DNA of 64,000 nucleotides, from contig NZ_JBGCCJ010000001.1 in assembly GCF_041262565.1 (NCBI RefSeq), forward strand, positions 2,666,001-2,730,000. The letters run 5' to 3'. The stretch is from Leifsonia sp. EB41 (lineage in GTDB: Bacteria; Actinomycetota; Actinomycetes; Actinomycetales; Microbacteriaceae). Each line of letters starts with the position of its first letter. Position 1 is the stretch's first letter. This document shows, piece by piece, positions 8,738-17,614 of this stretch. The notes under the pieces are model-generated. The model was given only the letters and a program-made list of their open reading frames with translations. It searched no databases and was not told the origin of the DNA. A program made the position numbers and the translations under genes.

Positions 8738-9481
8738 TCCGGTGGGGTCCGGGTTCAGCTCTGCGGGACACTGCACCTCGAAGTGGCCGCTGAGCGGCTG
8801 GAGGACGGCCTCCCCGGCCGCCAGGGACGGCTGCTGTTCGCGTACCTCGTGCTCAACCGGCACCGCCCGTGCACCCGCGACGAACTCGCCGAGGCGGTCT
8901 GGCCGGGCGCGGTCGCCGTCCACGGCGCCGGACTGAACCCGCTGGTGTCGAAGCTGAGGCGGCTGCTCGGCGCGGACGCGCTGGAGGGCCGGTCGGCGCT
9001 GCGGCTGGAGCTGGGCGAGGACGCCCACGTCGACGTCGAGTGGGCGGAGCAGGCCGTCCACCGCGCCGAGTCGCAGGTCGCCCTCGGGCACTGGGCGGCG
9101 GCCTGGGGTCCCGCGATCGGAGCGATGCTGGTGGCCCAGCGCGAGTTCCTGCCCGGCGAGGACACCGGCTGGATCGACGAGGAGCGTCGCGTGCTCGCCG
9201 ACATCCTCGTGCGCGCGCTGGACGCGTACGCGGTCGCGAGCCTGGAGATGGGCGGCACCGAGCTCCCCGCTGCCGTGCGCGCGGGGCGCCGCCTGGTGTC
9301 GGTCGCACCGCTGCGCGAGACCGGATACCAGGTGCTCATGCGGGCGCTCCAGCGGCAGGGCGATGTCGGGGCGGCCGTCGCGGTGTACGGCGAGCTGCGC
9401 GCGCTGCTGCGCGACGAGCTCGGCGTCTCCCCGAGCCCCGCCACGCAGCACCTCTACACCTCGCTGCTCGCCGACCCGTGA
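8726..9481 (+). CDS. SARP-like regulator with BTAD domain
   Basis: Transcription regulator of 251 residues, the short SARP layout without ATPase domain. Residues about 8-100 form an OmpR-like winged helix (LLFAYLVLNRHRPCTRDELAEAVWPG is split over the first helices), residues about 105-248 the bacterial transcriptional activation domain made of TPR-like helices. SARPs usually activate secondary-metabolism genes, but no such cluster is near, so its targets are unknown. Start ATG 8726 has no Shine-Dalgarno site and may be leaderless. It lies inside a three-fold heptamer array, so a later start is also possible. The gene ends just before a 57-bp palindrome. Confidence 0.87.
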   Translation: MTLASGGVRVQLCGTLHLEVAAERLEDGLPGRQGRLLFAYLVLNRHRPCTRDELAEAVWPGAVAVHGAGLNPLVSKLRRLLGADALEGRSALRLELGEDAHVDVEWAEQAVHRAESQVALGHWAAAWGPAIGAMLVAQREFLPGEDTGWIDEERRVLADILVRALDAYAVASLEMGGTELPAAVRAGRRLVSVAPLRETGYQVLMRALQRQGDVGAAVAVYGELRALLRDELGVSPSPATQHLYTSLLADP

Positions 9482-9485
9482 CCGC

Positions 9486-9542
9486 CGAAGGGCACGTAAA
9501 CGCCCCTAAAACACGGTTTTAGGGGCGTTTAGGTGCCCCTCG
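9486..9542. repeat. 57-bp palindromic repeat, copy B
   Basis: Near-perfect palindrome between two convergent genes (SARP regulator, ending 9481, and the reductase, ending 9546). Arms contain GGGCACGTAAACGCCCCT and AGGGGCGTTTAGGTGCCCCT around a three-base loop flanked by AAAAC/GTTTT. One mismatch (A to G in the right arm) breaks a pair. No T-run follows it on either strand, but the position suits a two-way transcription stop. Confidence 0.9.
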
Positions 9543-9545
9543 ATG

Positions 9546-10577
9546 TCAGGCGACCCCTTTGGCGAGCATGCTTTCGGCGGCAGCGACCACGGCCTGCTGC
9601 CAGGGGCGCGGCTCGAAACCGAGCACGCGCCGCGCCTTCTCGGTCGAGACCTTCTTGCGGTACCCGAGTTCGGCCGCCATCGGCCGCATCCCCGGGTTCG
9701 CCTCGGCTGCGGCGCGCACGGCGGCATCGGGAAGCAGCGCCGTCGCCGGAGGCACCCGGCTCGCGCGCTCGCCGAGCTCGTCCCGCAGCACCCCTCCGAC
9801 CTCCGCGAGCGGCACCGCGTCCTCCTGGGACGCGAGCAGGAAGCGCTCGCCCGCCGCGCCCACCGCGCTGATCGCCGCGACGTGCGCTGCGGCGACATCC
9901 CGCACGTCCACGAACGGGACGGCGAAGTCCGGATACGCCGGCAGCTCGCCCGTGAGCACGCGTCGCACTATGTGGTTCGCGCCCGAGAGGCCCGTGCCGA
10001 TCAGCGGGCCGACGACCGCGACCGGGAGCATCGTGACCAGCTCGGTGGAGCCGCCGTCGAGCAGCTCCCACGCCGCGCGCTCGGCGAGCACCTTGCTGCG
10101 CCCGTAGGCGTCCATCCCCGGGCCGTCGAGCGGCGACCAGTCGGCCTCCGTGAACGCGCGGTCGAGAGGCGGATGGCCGAACCCGACCGCATGGAAGGCA
10201 GAGGTGAGCACGACCCGCGGCACCCCCGCGTCCCTGGCGGCGCGCAGCACCCGCAGCGTTCCCTCCCGCGCCGGCACGATCACGTCGTCCTCGTCGTCGA
10301 CCGGCCCGAGGTGGACGGGGGAGGCGACGTGCAGCACCGCGTCGGCGCCGTCGACCGCCTCGGCCCAGCCGGTGTCGTCCAGGAGGTCGGCCGCCACGAA
10401 GTGCAGCGCGTCACCGTTCGCCATCCCCGCCTCGGCCAGTTCGGCGCGCGCGGCGTCCTCGCGGTCGAGCGAGCGGATGGTGGCGCGGACCTCGTGACCG
10501 CTGCCCAGGAGTTGCAGGATGATGTGCCCGGCGATGAAGCCGGAGCCGCCGGTGACGAGGATGCGCTGGTCTGCCAT
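9546..10577 (-). CDS. NAD(P)-dependent epimerase/dehydratase family reductase
   Basis: Extended short-chain dehydrogenase of 343 residues, similar in layout to dihydroflavonol reductase-like aldehyde/ketone reductases. The Rossmann motif GGSGFIAG is at residues 10-17 and the catalytic pair YGRSK near Tyr158/Lys162. Start ATG 10577 has AAAGGACC upstream; the frame is open further upstream but without a ribosome site. The gene is divergent from the MmyB-type regulator 133 bases away, a common arrangement in which that regulator controls the reductase. Substrate unknown. Confidence 0.9.
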   Translation of the reverse strand: MADQRILVTGGSGFIAGHIILQLLGSGHEVRATIRSLDREDAARAELAEAGMANGDALHFVAADLLDDTGWAEAVDGADAVLHVASPVHLGPVDDEDDVIVPAREGTLRVLRAARDAGVPRVVLTSAFHAVGFGHPPLDRAFTEADWSPLDGPGMDAYGRSKVLAERAAWELLDGGSTELVTMLPVAVVGPLIGTGLSGANHIVRRVLTGELPAYPDFAVPFVDVRDVAAAHVAAISAVGAAGERFLLASQEDAVPLAEVGGVLRDELGERASRVPPATALLPDAAVRAAAEANPGMRPMAAELGYRKKVSTEKARRVLGFEPRPWQQAVVAAAESMLAKGVA

Positions 10578-10710
10578 GCTCGGTCCTTTCGGTTGGTCGG
10601 GTGCTGACCTTTCGATGGTTCCCCCGCCCGCCGGAGACATCCAGCCCCCTGCGCACACTGGTAGTGCGAGGGACACCCTGCCCCGCCCGTCTCCGCGTAG
10701 CGTGGACCGC

Positions 10711-11578
10711 ATGAACGTCGAGCCCGAGGGGCCGGGCAATCTGCTGGGGGAGTTCCTGCGCGCCCGCCGGGAGCTGGTCTCGCCCGAGAGCCTCGGCATC
10801 CCCGTGCTCGGCACGCGCCGGGTGGCCGGCCTCCGCCGCGAGGAGGTCGCGATGCTGTCCGGCATCAGCGCCGAGTACTACCTCCGGCTGGAGCAGGGCC
10901 GCGACCGCAACCCGTCGGGGCAGGTACTGCGCTCGATTGCGCGCGTGCTCCAGCTCGACGGGGAGGCCACCGCGTACCTGCTCGCGTTGCCGGACAGCGA
11001 CCGGGCGCCCCGCCGCCCGCGCCGCCCGCGGGCCGAGACGCTTCCGGAGAGCCTGGCCGCACTCGTGCCGCAGCTTCCGTTCCCGGCGTTCGTGGAGGGC
11101 CGCTACCTCGACGTGCTCGCCGCCAACACCCTCGCCTCCGCGCTCTCGCCGCGGTTGGTGCCCGGCCGCAACCGGATGCGCGACGTGTTCCTCGACCCGG
11201 CCGAGCAGGCGCTCTTCCCCGACTGGGAGGCCGCCTCGGCCGTGCTGATCGCGGGCTTCCGGCGCTCGGTCGGCGCCGACGCCGACGACGCGCGCGTGGT
11301 CGAGCTGGTCGGCGAGCTGTCGATCGCGAGCCCGGTGTTCCGGAGGCTGTGGAGCCGGCACGACGTGCGCGAGCGCCAGGGCGCGACCTTCGCGTTCCAG
11401 CATCCCGAGGTCGGGCCGCTCGCGGTGCACCGCGAGAAGCTGCAGGTCACCGGCACCGACGGGATCATGCTCGTGCTCTACCACGCCGCCACCGAGGCCG
11501 ACGCGGAGAAGCTGCGGGCTGCTTGCCGCGCTGGCCGACACAGCGGAGGAGGCCGCGGCCGAGCGATCGAGCTTGTAA
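10711..11578 (+). CDS. MmyB-type helix-turn-helix regulator, frameshifted near its end
   Basis: Regulator with an N-terminal XRE-type helix-turn-helix (about 12-75, including RREEVAMLSGISAEYYLRLE) and the C-terminal MmyB ligand-binding domain, which binds fatty acids in characterised members. The reading frame is intact to codon 269. There a GGG at 11516-11518 should be GG: after removing one G the frame continues as EKLRLLAALADTAEEAAAE and stops at TAA 11576-11578, giving the usual 288 residues. As written, the frame runs on to 11784 through the start of nhaA. The final helix is thus lost unless this is a sequencing error. Divergent from the reductase gene, its likely target. Confidence 0.85.
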
Positions 11579-11722
11579 GGTGGAGTGATCCACGGGGGAC
11601 TCGCCTATCGGGGCGACTTGTCTGGTTCGATTTCCAGAGTCCTCCACCACAGTGTCCGCGCGCCCAGGGGTCTGGAGCTCTCGGGGTCTGGCGCTCTCGC
11701 GCCGAAAGCGCTGAGATGGACC

Positions 11723-13592
11723 ATGACGAACCTGACCCTGATCCAGCGCTCGCCGGATCCGGAGGACGTCGGCGCCTCCCGTGACCGGCGGCCCACCCTG
11801 GCCGAGCGGTTCCGGGCGATGGGACGCAGCCGCATCGGTGCGCTCCTCCTGCTGCTCGCGACGCTCATCGCCATCGTCTGGGCGAACATCTCCTTCACCG
11901 GCTACGAGCACTTCTGGGAGACCCACCTCACGCTCGGGCTGGGCGACCTCCACCTCGACTTCACCCTTCACGCGCTGGTCAACGACGCGCTCATGGCGAT
12001 CTTCTTCTTCACGGTGGGGCTGGAGGTGCGGCGCGAGTTCGCGATCGGCGAGCTGACGAGCTGGTCGCGTGCCGTCGTCCCCGTCGTCGCGGCGATCTTC
12101 GGGCTGGCCGTCCCCGCGGTCATCTTCGTGCTGTTCGCGATGGGGACAGGGCACGCCAACGCGTGGGGCGTCGTGATCTCGACCGACACGGCGTTCCTGG
12201 TCGGCGGCCTGGCGCTGATCGGTCCTCGCGCGGTCGGCCGGCTGCGGGTGTTCTTGCTCGCGCTCGCCGTGGTGGACGACATCGGCGCGCTGAGCATCAT
12301 CGCGCTGGTCTACACCAAGGACTTCAACCCCGTTCCGCTGATCGTCGCGGCGGTCGGCTTGGCCGGCGTGTACTTCACCCGCTACCTGCGCGGCGGGCGT
12401 GGACCGGTCTACGGCACGCTCGCCGTGATCGTCTGGCTGGCGTTCCTCGCCTCCGGCGTGCACCCGACGCTGGCCGGCGTCGCGATCGCGCTGCTGATCC
12501 CGGTGTACCGGCCCAACCGCCGCGACGTGGAGCACGCGCTCGACCTGGCGAGGACGTTCCGGCAGTCTCCGAACACCGAGTACGCCCGGGCGGCGGCGAA
12601 CAGCCTCCGGGAGTCCATCTCGATCAACGAGCGACTGCAGTCGGCGTGGTCGCCGTACGTCGCGTACGTGGTGCTCCCGCTGTTCGCGCTCGCCAACGCG
12701 GGAGTGCGGCTGAGCGGCGACATCCTGGTCGGCGCCGTGGTCTCGCCGTTGGCGTGGGGCATCGTCGCCGGGCTCGTGGTCGGCAAGTTCGTCGGCGTGT
12801 TCGGCTCGACCGTGCTGCTGCGGGCGTTGCGCATCGGAGAGTTCGGCCCGGGCCTCACCGTGGATCGGCTGGCCGGCGGCGCCGCACTGTGCGGGATCGG
12901 CTTCACCATCTCGCTGTTCATCGTGGACCTCGCCATCCCGGAGGAGGCCGCCCAGAACGCGGCCAGGGTCGGGGTCCTTGCGGCGACCGTGATCGCGTTC
13001 GTCGTCGCGACGATCGTGTTCCGCCTCTCGGACGCGCGCCGGCCCAAGGAGGAGATGGGGCTCACGCTCGTGCGCCCGGTCGACCCGAAGCGCGACCACA
13101 TCTTCGGCGACCTGAACGCACCCTTCACGATCGTGGAATACGGGGACTTCCAGTGCGGCTTCTGCCTCAAGGCGACCGGATCGGTGGAGGAGGTGCGCCG
13201 GGAGCTCGGCGACAACCTCCGCTACGTCTGGCGGCACGCCCCGCTGACGCGGTTCCATCCCAACGCGCTCGCCGCGGCCGAGGCGTCGGAAGCCGCCGCC
13301 CGGCAGGGAAAGTTCTTCCCGTTCGAGCGCAGCCTGTTCGCCGACCAGGAGCACCAGCTCCCGTCGGACATCATGCGTCGAGCCGAGGAGCTCGGTCTCG
13401 ACCTGCCGCGCTTCGAGGCCGACCTGGGGTCGCCCGAGGTCACGGCGCGCGTCAGGGACGACATGCTCGACGCGGAGGCGATGGACATCACCGCCGTGCC
13501 GACGTTCTACATCAACGGGCCGCCGCCACGTCGGCCCGTACGACGCGCAGTCGCTCATCCGGGCGTTGCAGGCGAGCGTCGCGGCGCCCTGA
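11723..13592 (+). CDS. nhaA: Na+/H+ antiporter NhaA fused to a DsbA/thioredoxin-like domain, frameshifted at the end
   Basis: Membrane antiporter that exchanges sodium for protons. Residues about 30-430 form the NhaA domain with eleven to twelve helices; the ion-binding aspartate pair is VVDD at residues 185-186. From about 445 a DsbA-like thioredoxin fold follows with CGFC at 478-481; such fusions are known in Actinobacteria. The last part is out of frame: one C too many at 13520-13521. Dropping it gives FYINGRRHVGPYDAQSL and a stop at 13590-13592 (622 residues), whereas the written frame runs to 13693 into the convergent tautomerase. Start ATG 11723 is the first sensible one after the regulator upstream. 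Confidence 0.9.
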
Positions 13593-13596
13593 TGGA

Positions 13597-14010
13597 TCAG
13601 GCCACCTGCGCGCCCGGCACGGCGAGCTCCCCGGTCAGGTACTGCGACCTCCCGAAGCCGAACGACCAGTCCTCCGGGCCGTTCTCGACATAGCCGATGA
13701 AGACGTCCTCCCCGGCCACGTCGACCTCCCCGAGGCGGCGGGAGATCTCGGCGAACAGGCTCTGCTTGGCCTTAGTCGAGCGGCCGCGCTGCGTGAAGAT
13801 CTGGATGACGACCACGCCGTCGCTGCGCTCGAAGCCGAGCCCGGCGTCCTCAGCGATGATCGACCCGGCCGGGCGCTCGGTGACGATCTGGAACCGGTCG
13901 CGCCGGGGGATGCGGTACTCGCTCACGATGGCGTCGTGGACGGCGTCGGCGATGGCGCGGACGGCGGCGGCCGGACGCCCCTCCTGGAGTTCGATGCGGA
14001 CGAGGGGCAT
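13597..14010 (-). CDS. Tautomerase-family protein
   Basis: Protein of 137 residues beginning MPLVRIEL, leaving after Met removal the N-terminal proline that acts as base in the 4-oxalocrotonate tautomerase superfamily. Length about twice the 62-residue monomers indicates a fused beta-alpha-beta pair, as in malonate semialdehyde decarboxylase and CHCD-type members; the arginine-rich centre (RIPRRDRFQIV) fits that group. Start ATG 14010 has GGAGGACC upstream. It is divergent from the inositol operon and convergent with nhaA. Substrate not determinable. Confidence 0.85.
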   Translation of the reverse strand: MPLVRIELQEGRPAAAVRAIADAVHDAIVSEYRIPRRDRFQIVTERPAGSIIAEDAGLGFERSDGVVVIQIFTQRGRSTKAKQSLFAEISRRLGEVDVAGEDVFIGYVENGPEDWSFGFGRSQYLTGELAVPGAQVA

Positions 14011-14065
14011 GGGGTCCTCCGATGGTCTCGAGAGAAGGGATCGTCTCGATTGTGCAGATTGATAG

Positions 14066-14098
14066 TTTGTCCTGTCAAATGATACGCTTCTGACAAGC
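14066..14098 (+). promoter_or_regulatory. Candidate operator region upstream of iolC
   Basis: AT-rich stretch between the tautomerase and iolC with TTTG/CAAA half-sites (14066-14079) and the octamer TTCTGACA (14088-14095). The same octamer occurs upstream of the GntR regulator at the far end of the cluster (minus strand, around 23407-23414), so both could be bound by that regulator. No strong -35/-10 pair is obvious. Confidence 0.4.
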
Positions 14099-14133
14099 AC
14101 CACAGCACGACCCCGACGAAGGAGTTCCACGAC

Positions 14134-15102
14134 ATGACCCAGCATGGGGAGCCGTTCGACCTGATCACCATCGGGCGCATCGGTGTCGACCTCTACCCCC
14201 TGCAAGACGGGGTGGGGCTGGAGGACGTCGAGACCTTCGGCAAGTTCCTCGGCGGCAGCGCGACCAATGTGTCGATCGCCGCCGCTCGGCACGGTCTCCG
14301 CTCGGCGGTGGTCACCGCCACCGGCGACGACCCGTTCGGCCGCTACGCCCACCGCGAGCTGCGCCGGCTGGGAGTCGACGACCGGTTCGTCGGCACGGTC
14401 GACACCCTCAAGACGCCGGTGACCTTCTGCGAGATCTTCCCGCCCGACGACTTCCCGCTGTACTTCTACCGCGACCCGCTCGCGCCCGACCTCGCCATCA
14501 CGGCGAAGGACCTCGACCTCGACGCGATCAGCCGGGCGCGCATCTACTGGTCGACCGTGACCGGCCTGTCCCGCGACCCGAGCCGCACCGCGCACCACGT
14601 GGCGTGGGAGGCGCGGGGCCGTCGGCCGCTCACCATCCTCGACCTCGACTACCGGTCGATGTTCTGGCCGAGCGGGGCGGCGGCCACGGCCGAAGTGGAG
14701 CGCGCGCTCGGCCACGTCACGGTCGCGGTCGGAAACCGCGAGGAGTGCGAGATCGCGGTGGGCGAGACCGAGCCGCTGCGCGCGGCAGACGCCCTCCTCG
14801 AGCGCGGCGTCGAGCTGGCCGTCGTCAAGCAGGGCCCGCGCGGCGTCCTTGCCAAGACGCGCGAGGAGACCGTGGAGGTGCCTCCCTACCTCGTGGAGGT
14901 CGTCAACGGCCTCGGCGCCGGCGACGGCTTCGGCGGCGCGCTCTGCTACGGCCTGCTGCAGGACTGGTCGCTCGAGCGGGTCATCCGCTTCGCCAACATC
15001 GCCGGAGCCATCGTCGCCACGCGCCGCGAGTGCTCCACCGCCATGCCGACGACCGCCGAGGTCGAGTCGGTGCTGAAGGAGCTCCAGAATGTCCCCAGCT
15101 GA
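14134..15102 (+). CDS. iolC: 5-dehydro-2-deoxygluconokinase
   Basis: PfkB-family kinase of 322 residues that phosphorylates 2-deoxy-5-keto-D-gluconate, the fifth step of myo-inositol breakdown in the cytoplasm. The glycine-rich GGSATNVSIAAARHG near residues 44-58 and the C-terminal GAGDGFGGAL motif with the catalytic Asp are present. Start ATG 14134 follows GAAGGAG. First gene of a seven-gene inositol operon; its last 14 bases overlap the next gene. Confidence 0.94.
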   Translation: MTQHGEPFDLITIGRIGVDLYPLQDGVGLEDVETFGKFLGGSATNVSIAAARHGLRSAVVTATGDDPFGRYAHRELRRLGVDDRFVGTVDTLKTPVTFCEIFPPDDFPLYFYRDPLAPDLAITAKDLDLDAISRARIYWSTVTGLSRDPSRTAHHVAWEARGRRPLTILDLDYRSMFWPSGAAATAEVERALGHVTVAVGNREECEIAVGETEPLRAADALLERGVELAVVKQGPRGVLAKTREETVEVPPYLVEVVNGLGAGDGFGGALCYGLLQDWSLERVIRFANIAGAIVATRRECSTAMPTTAEVESVLKELQNVPS

Positions 15103-16009
15103 CCTGATCGCCGGCCCCGTTCCGATCATCGACGCGGCCGCCTTCGAACGCCTCCGCTCCCGCCGGCACACCAGCCCCGACGATGTCGCGACCGTGCTCG
15201 CCTCCCGCACCCGGCGCCCGCTGGTCCGCGACGACGGCCGCCTGTTCATCGTCGCGGCCGACCATCCGGCCCGGGGCGCGCTCGGCGTCGGCGACGACCC
15301 GATCGCGATGGCCGACCGTTACGACCTCCTGCAGCGGCTCGCGCTCGCGCTGTCCCGGCCGGGGGTGGACGGTGTGCTCGGCACCCCCGACATCATCGAA
15401 GACCTGGCGCTGCTCGGCGCCCTCGACGACAAGATCGTCGTCGGCTCGATGAACCGCGGCGGCCTCCGCGGCGCCGTCTTCGAGATGGACGACCGCTACA
15501 CCGGTTACGACGTCGACGCGATGGTGCACGACGGCGTGGATGCGGCCAAGCTGCTCGTCCGCGTCAACCTGGAGGACGCAGGCACGGCGCGCACGCTGGA
15601 GGCGACGGCGAAGGCCGTCACCGCGGCCGCCCGGGCGCGGCTCCCGATCCTCCTCGAGCCGTTCATGAGCCGCTGGAGCGACGGCCGCGTCGTCAACGAC
15701 CTCACGGCGGACGCGGTCATCCACTCGGTGGCCATCGCCTCCGGCCTGGGCGCCTCGTCGGCGTACACCTGGCTGAAGCTCCCGGTCGTGCCCGAGATGG
15801 AGCGCGTCATGGCCGCGACCACGCTCCCCACGCTCCTGCTCGGTGGCGACACCGACGTCGCGCCTGAGAAGACCTTCGCGTCGTGGGAGGCCGCGTTGAC
15901 GCTCCCGGGTGTGCACGGCCTCGTCGTCGGGCGCACCCTCCTCTACCCGAAGGACGGGGACGTCGGCCGCGCCGTCGACATCGCCGCCTCCCTCGTCCAC
16001 GGCCGCTGA
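15089..16009 (+). CDS. Cgl0158-family aldolase-like (beta/alpha)8 protein
   Basis: Protein of 306 residues resembling class I aldolases of the deoxyribose-phosphate aldolase/LacD-like barrel; related actinobacterial proteins are known as Cgl0158 family and sit in inositol clusters. Candidate Schiff-base and barrel motifs are visible: a lysine in DAAKLLVRVN about residue 155, and a TWLKLPVVPEMERVM stretch about residue 230. No iolJ gene is present in the operon, so this protein probably cleaves 2-deoxy-5-keto-gluconate 6-phosphate to malonate semialdehyde and dihydroxyacetone phosphate. That role is inferred from position. ATG 15089 overlaps the iolC end. Confidence 0.8.
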   Translation: MSPADLIAGPVPIIDAAAFERLRSRRHTSPDDVATVLASRTRRPLVRDDGRLFIVAADHPARGALGVGDDPIAMADRYDLLQRLALALSRPGVDGVLGTPDIIEDLALLGALDDKIVVGSMNRGGLRGAVFEMDDRYTGYDVDAMVHDGVDAAKLLVRVNLEDAGTARTLEATAKAVTAAARARLPILLEPFMSRWSDGRVVNDLTADAVIHSVAIASGLGASSAYTWLKLPVVPEMERVMAATTLPTLLLGGDTDVAPEKTFASWEAALTLPGVHGLVVGRTLLYPKDGDVGRAVDIAASLVHGR

Positions 16010-16052
16010 TCCGGCCGCTCACCCGCACGTAGCACCTCGAAGGAACAACACC

Positions 16053-17603
16053 ATGACCAGCACCGACACCACCACCGCCCGCGTCGCCGCGGGCGAGCTG
16101 CCGACGATCCCGCACTGGATCGACGGCGCCGAGCGGCCCTCCACGAGCGGGCGCACCGCTCCGGTCTTCAACCCGGCCCTCGGCGTCGCGACGGCGAACG
16201 TCGCCCTCGCCGATCAGGCCGAGATCGACGAGGCGATCGCCTCGGCGCAGCGCGGCTTCGAGGTGTGGGGCCAGTTCTCGATCGCCAAGCGGCAGACGGT
16301 GCTCTTCGCGTTCCGGGAGCTGCTGAACGCGCGCAAGGGCGAGCTGGCCGCGATCATCACGGCCGAGCACGGCAAGGTGCTCTCCGACGCGATGGGCGAG
16401 ATCCTGCGCGGCCAGGAGGTCGTGGAGCTGGCGACCGGGTTCCCGCACCTGATCAAGGGCGCCTACTCCGAGAACGCGTCGACCGGCATCGACGTGTACT
16501 CGCTGAAGCAGCCGCTCGGCGTGGTGGGTGTCATCTCGCCGTTCAACTTCCCGGCGATGGTGCCGATGTGGTTCTTCCCCGTCGCCATCGCGGCCGGCAA
16601 CGCCGTCGTGCTCAAGCCGAGCGAGAAGGACCCGTCGGCGGCGCTGTGGCTCGCTCGGCTCTGGAAGGAGGCCGGCCTCCCGGACGGCGTCTTCACCGTG
16701 CTCCAAGGCGACAAGCTCGCCGTCGACGGCCTCCTGAACAGCCCGGTCGTCCAGTCCATCTCGTTCGTCGGCTCTACCCCGATCGCGCAGTACATCTACG
16801 AGACGGCGTCGAAGAACGGCAAGCGCGTCCAAGCGCTCGGCGGCGCGAAGAACCACATGCTGGTGCTGCCCGACGCCGACCTCGACCTGGTGGCCGACCA
16901 GGCGGTCAACGCCGGATACGGCGCGGCGGGCGAGCGCTGCATGGCCGTCTCGGTCGTGCTGGCGGTCGAGCCGGTCGCCGACGAGCTGATCGCGAAGATC
17001 ACGGAGCGCATCGGCAGGCTGCGCATCGGCAACGGCGCGGGCGACGGCCAGGGCGAGCCGGACATGGGGCCGCTGATCACCGGGGTGCACCGCGACAAGG
17101 TGTCCGGCTACGTCGACATCGCCGAGGCCGACGGCGCGGACATCGTGGTCGACGGCCGCGGCTTCACCGTCGAGGGCCACGAGGACGGCTTCTTCTTCGG
17201 CCCGACCCTCATCGACAACATCCCGATCAGCTCCGCCGCCTACCGCGAGGAGATCTTCGGGCCGGTGCTGTCCGTCGTGCGCGTGCAGACCTTCCAGGAG
17301 GGTCTCGACCTCATCAACTCCGGTCAGTTCGGCAACGGCACCGCGATCTTCACCAACGACGGCGGCGCCGCCCGGCGGTTCCAGAACGAGGTGCAGGTCG
17401 GCATGATCGGCATCAACGTCCCCATCCCGGTCCCGGTCGCCTACCACTCGTTCGGCGGCTGGAAGGCCTCCCTGTTCGGCGACGCCAAGGCGTACGGCGT
17501 GCACGGCTTCGACTTCTTCACCCGCGAGAAGGCGATCACCAGCCGCTGGCTCGACCCGGCGACGCACGGCGGCATCAACCTCGGCTTCCCGCAGAACACC
17601 TGA
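16053..17603 (+). CDS. iolA: Methylmalonate-semialdehyde dehydrogenase (CoA-acylating)
   Basis: Aldehyde dehydrogenase superfamily enzyme of 516 residues converting malonate semialdehyde, CoA and NAD to acetyl-CoA and CO2 (also methylmalonate semialdehyde to propionyl-CoA). The catalytic cysteine is in AAGERCMAVS at residue 296, and FNFPAMVPMWFFP near 170 is typical of the MmsA/IolA subgroup, which lacks the usual general-base glutamate. Start ATG 16053 has AAGGAAC upstream. Last enzymatic step of the inositol pathway, in the middle of the operon. Confidence 0.95.
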   Translation: MTSTDTTTARVAAGELPTIPHWIDGAERPSTSGRTAPVFNPALGVATANVALADQAEIDEAIASAQRGFEVWGQFSIAKRQTVLFAFRELLNARKGELAAIITAEHGKVLSDAMGEILRGQEVVELATGFPHLIKGAYSENASTGIDVYSLKQPLGVVGVISPFNFPAMVPMWFFPVAIAAGNAVVLKPSEKDPSAALWLARLWKEAGLPDGVFTVLQGDKLAVDGLLNSPVVQSISFVGSTPIAQYIYETASKNGKRVQALGGAKNHMLVLPDADLDLVADQAVNAGYGAAGERCMAVSVVLAVEPVADELIAKITERIGRLRIGNGAGDGQGEPDMGPLITGVHRDKVSGYVDIAEADGADIVVDGRGFTVEGHEDGFFFGPTLIDNIPISSAAYREEIFGPVLSVVRVQTFQEGLDLINSGQFGNGTAIFTNDGGAARRFQNEVQVGMIGINVPIPVPVAYHSFGGWKASLFGDAKAYGVHGFDFFTREKAITSRWLDPATHGGINLGFPQNT

Positions 17604-17614
17604 GGATCGGGGAC

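Noticed and set aside
11465-13558. Minus-strand frame of 697 codons opposite NhaA
   Set aside because: Shadow of nhaA: low complexity, no family features.
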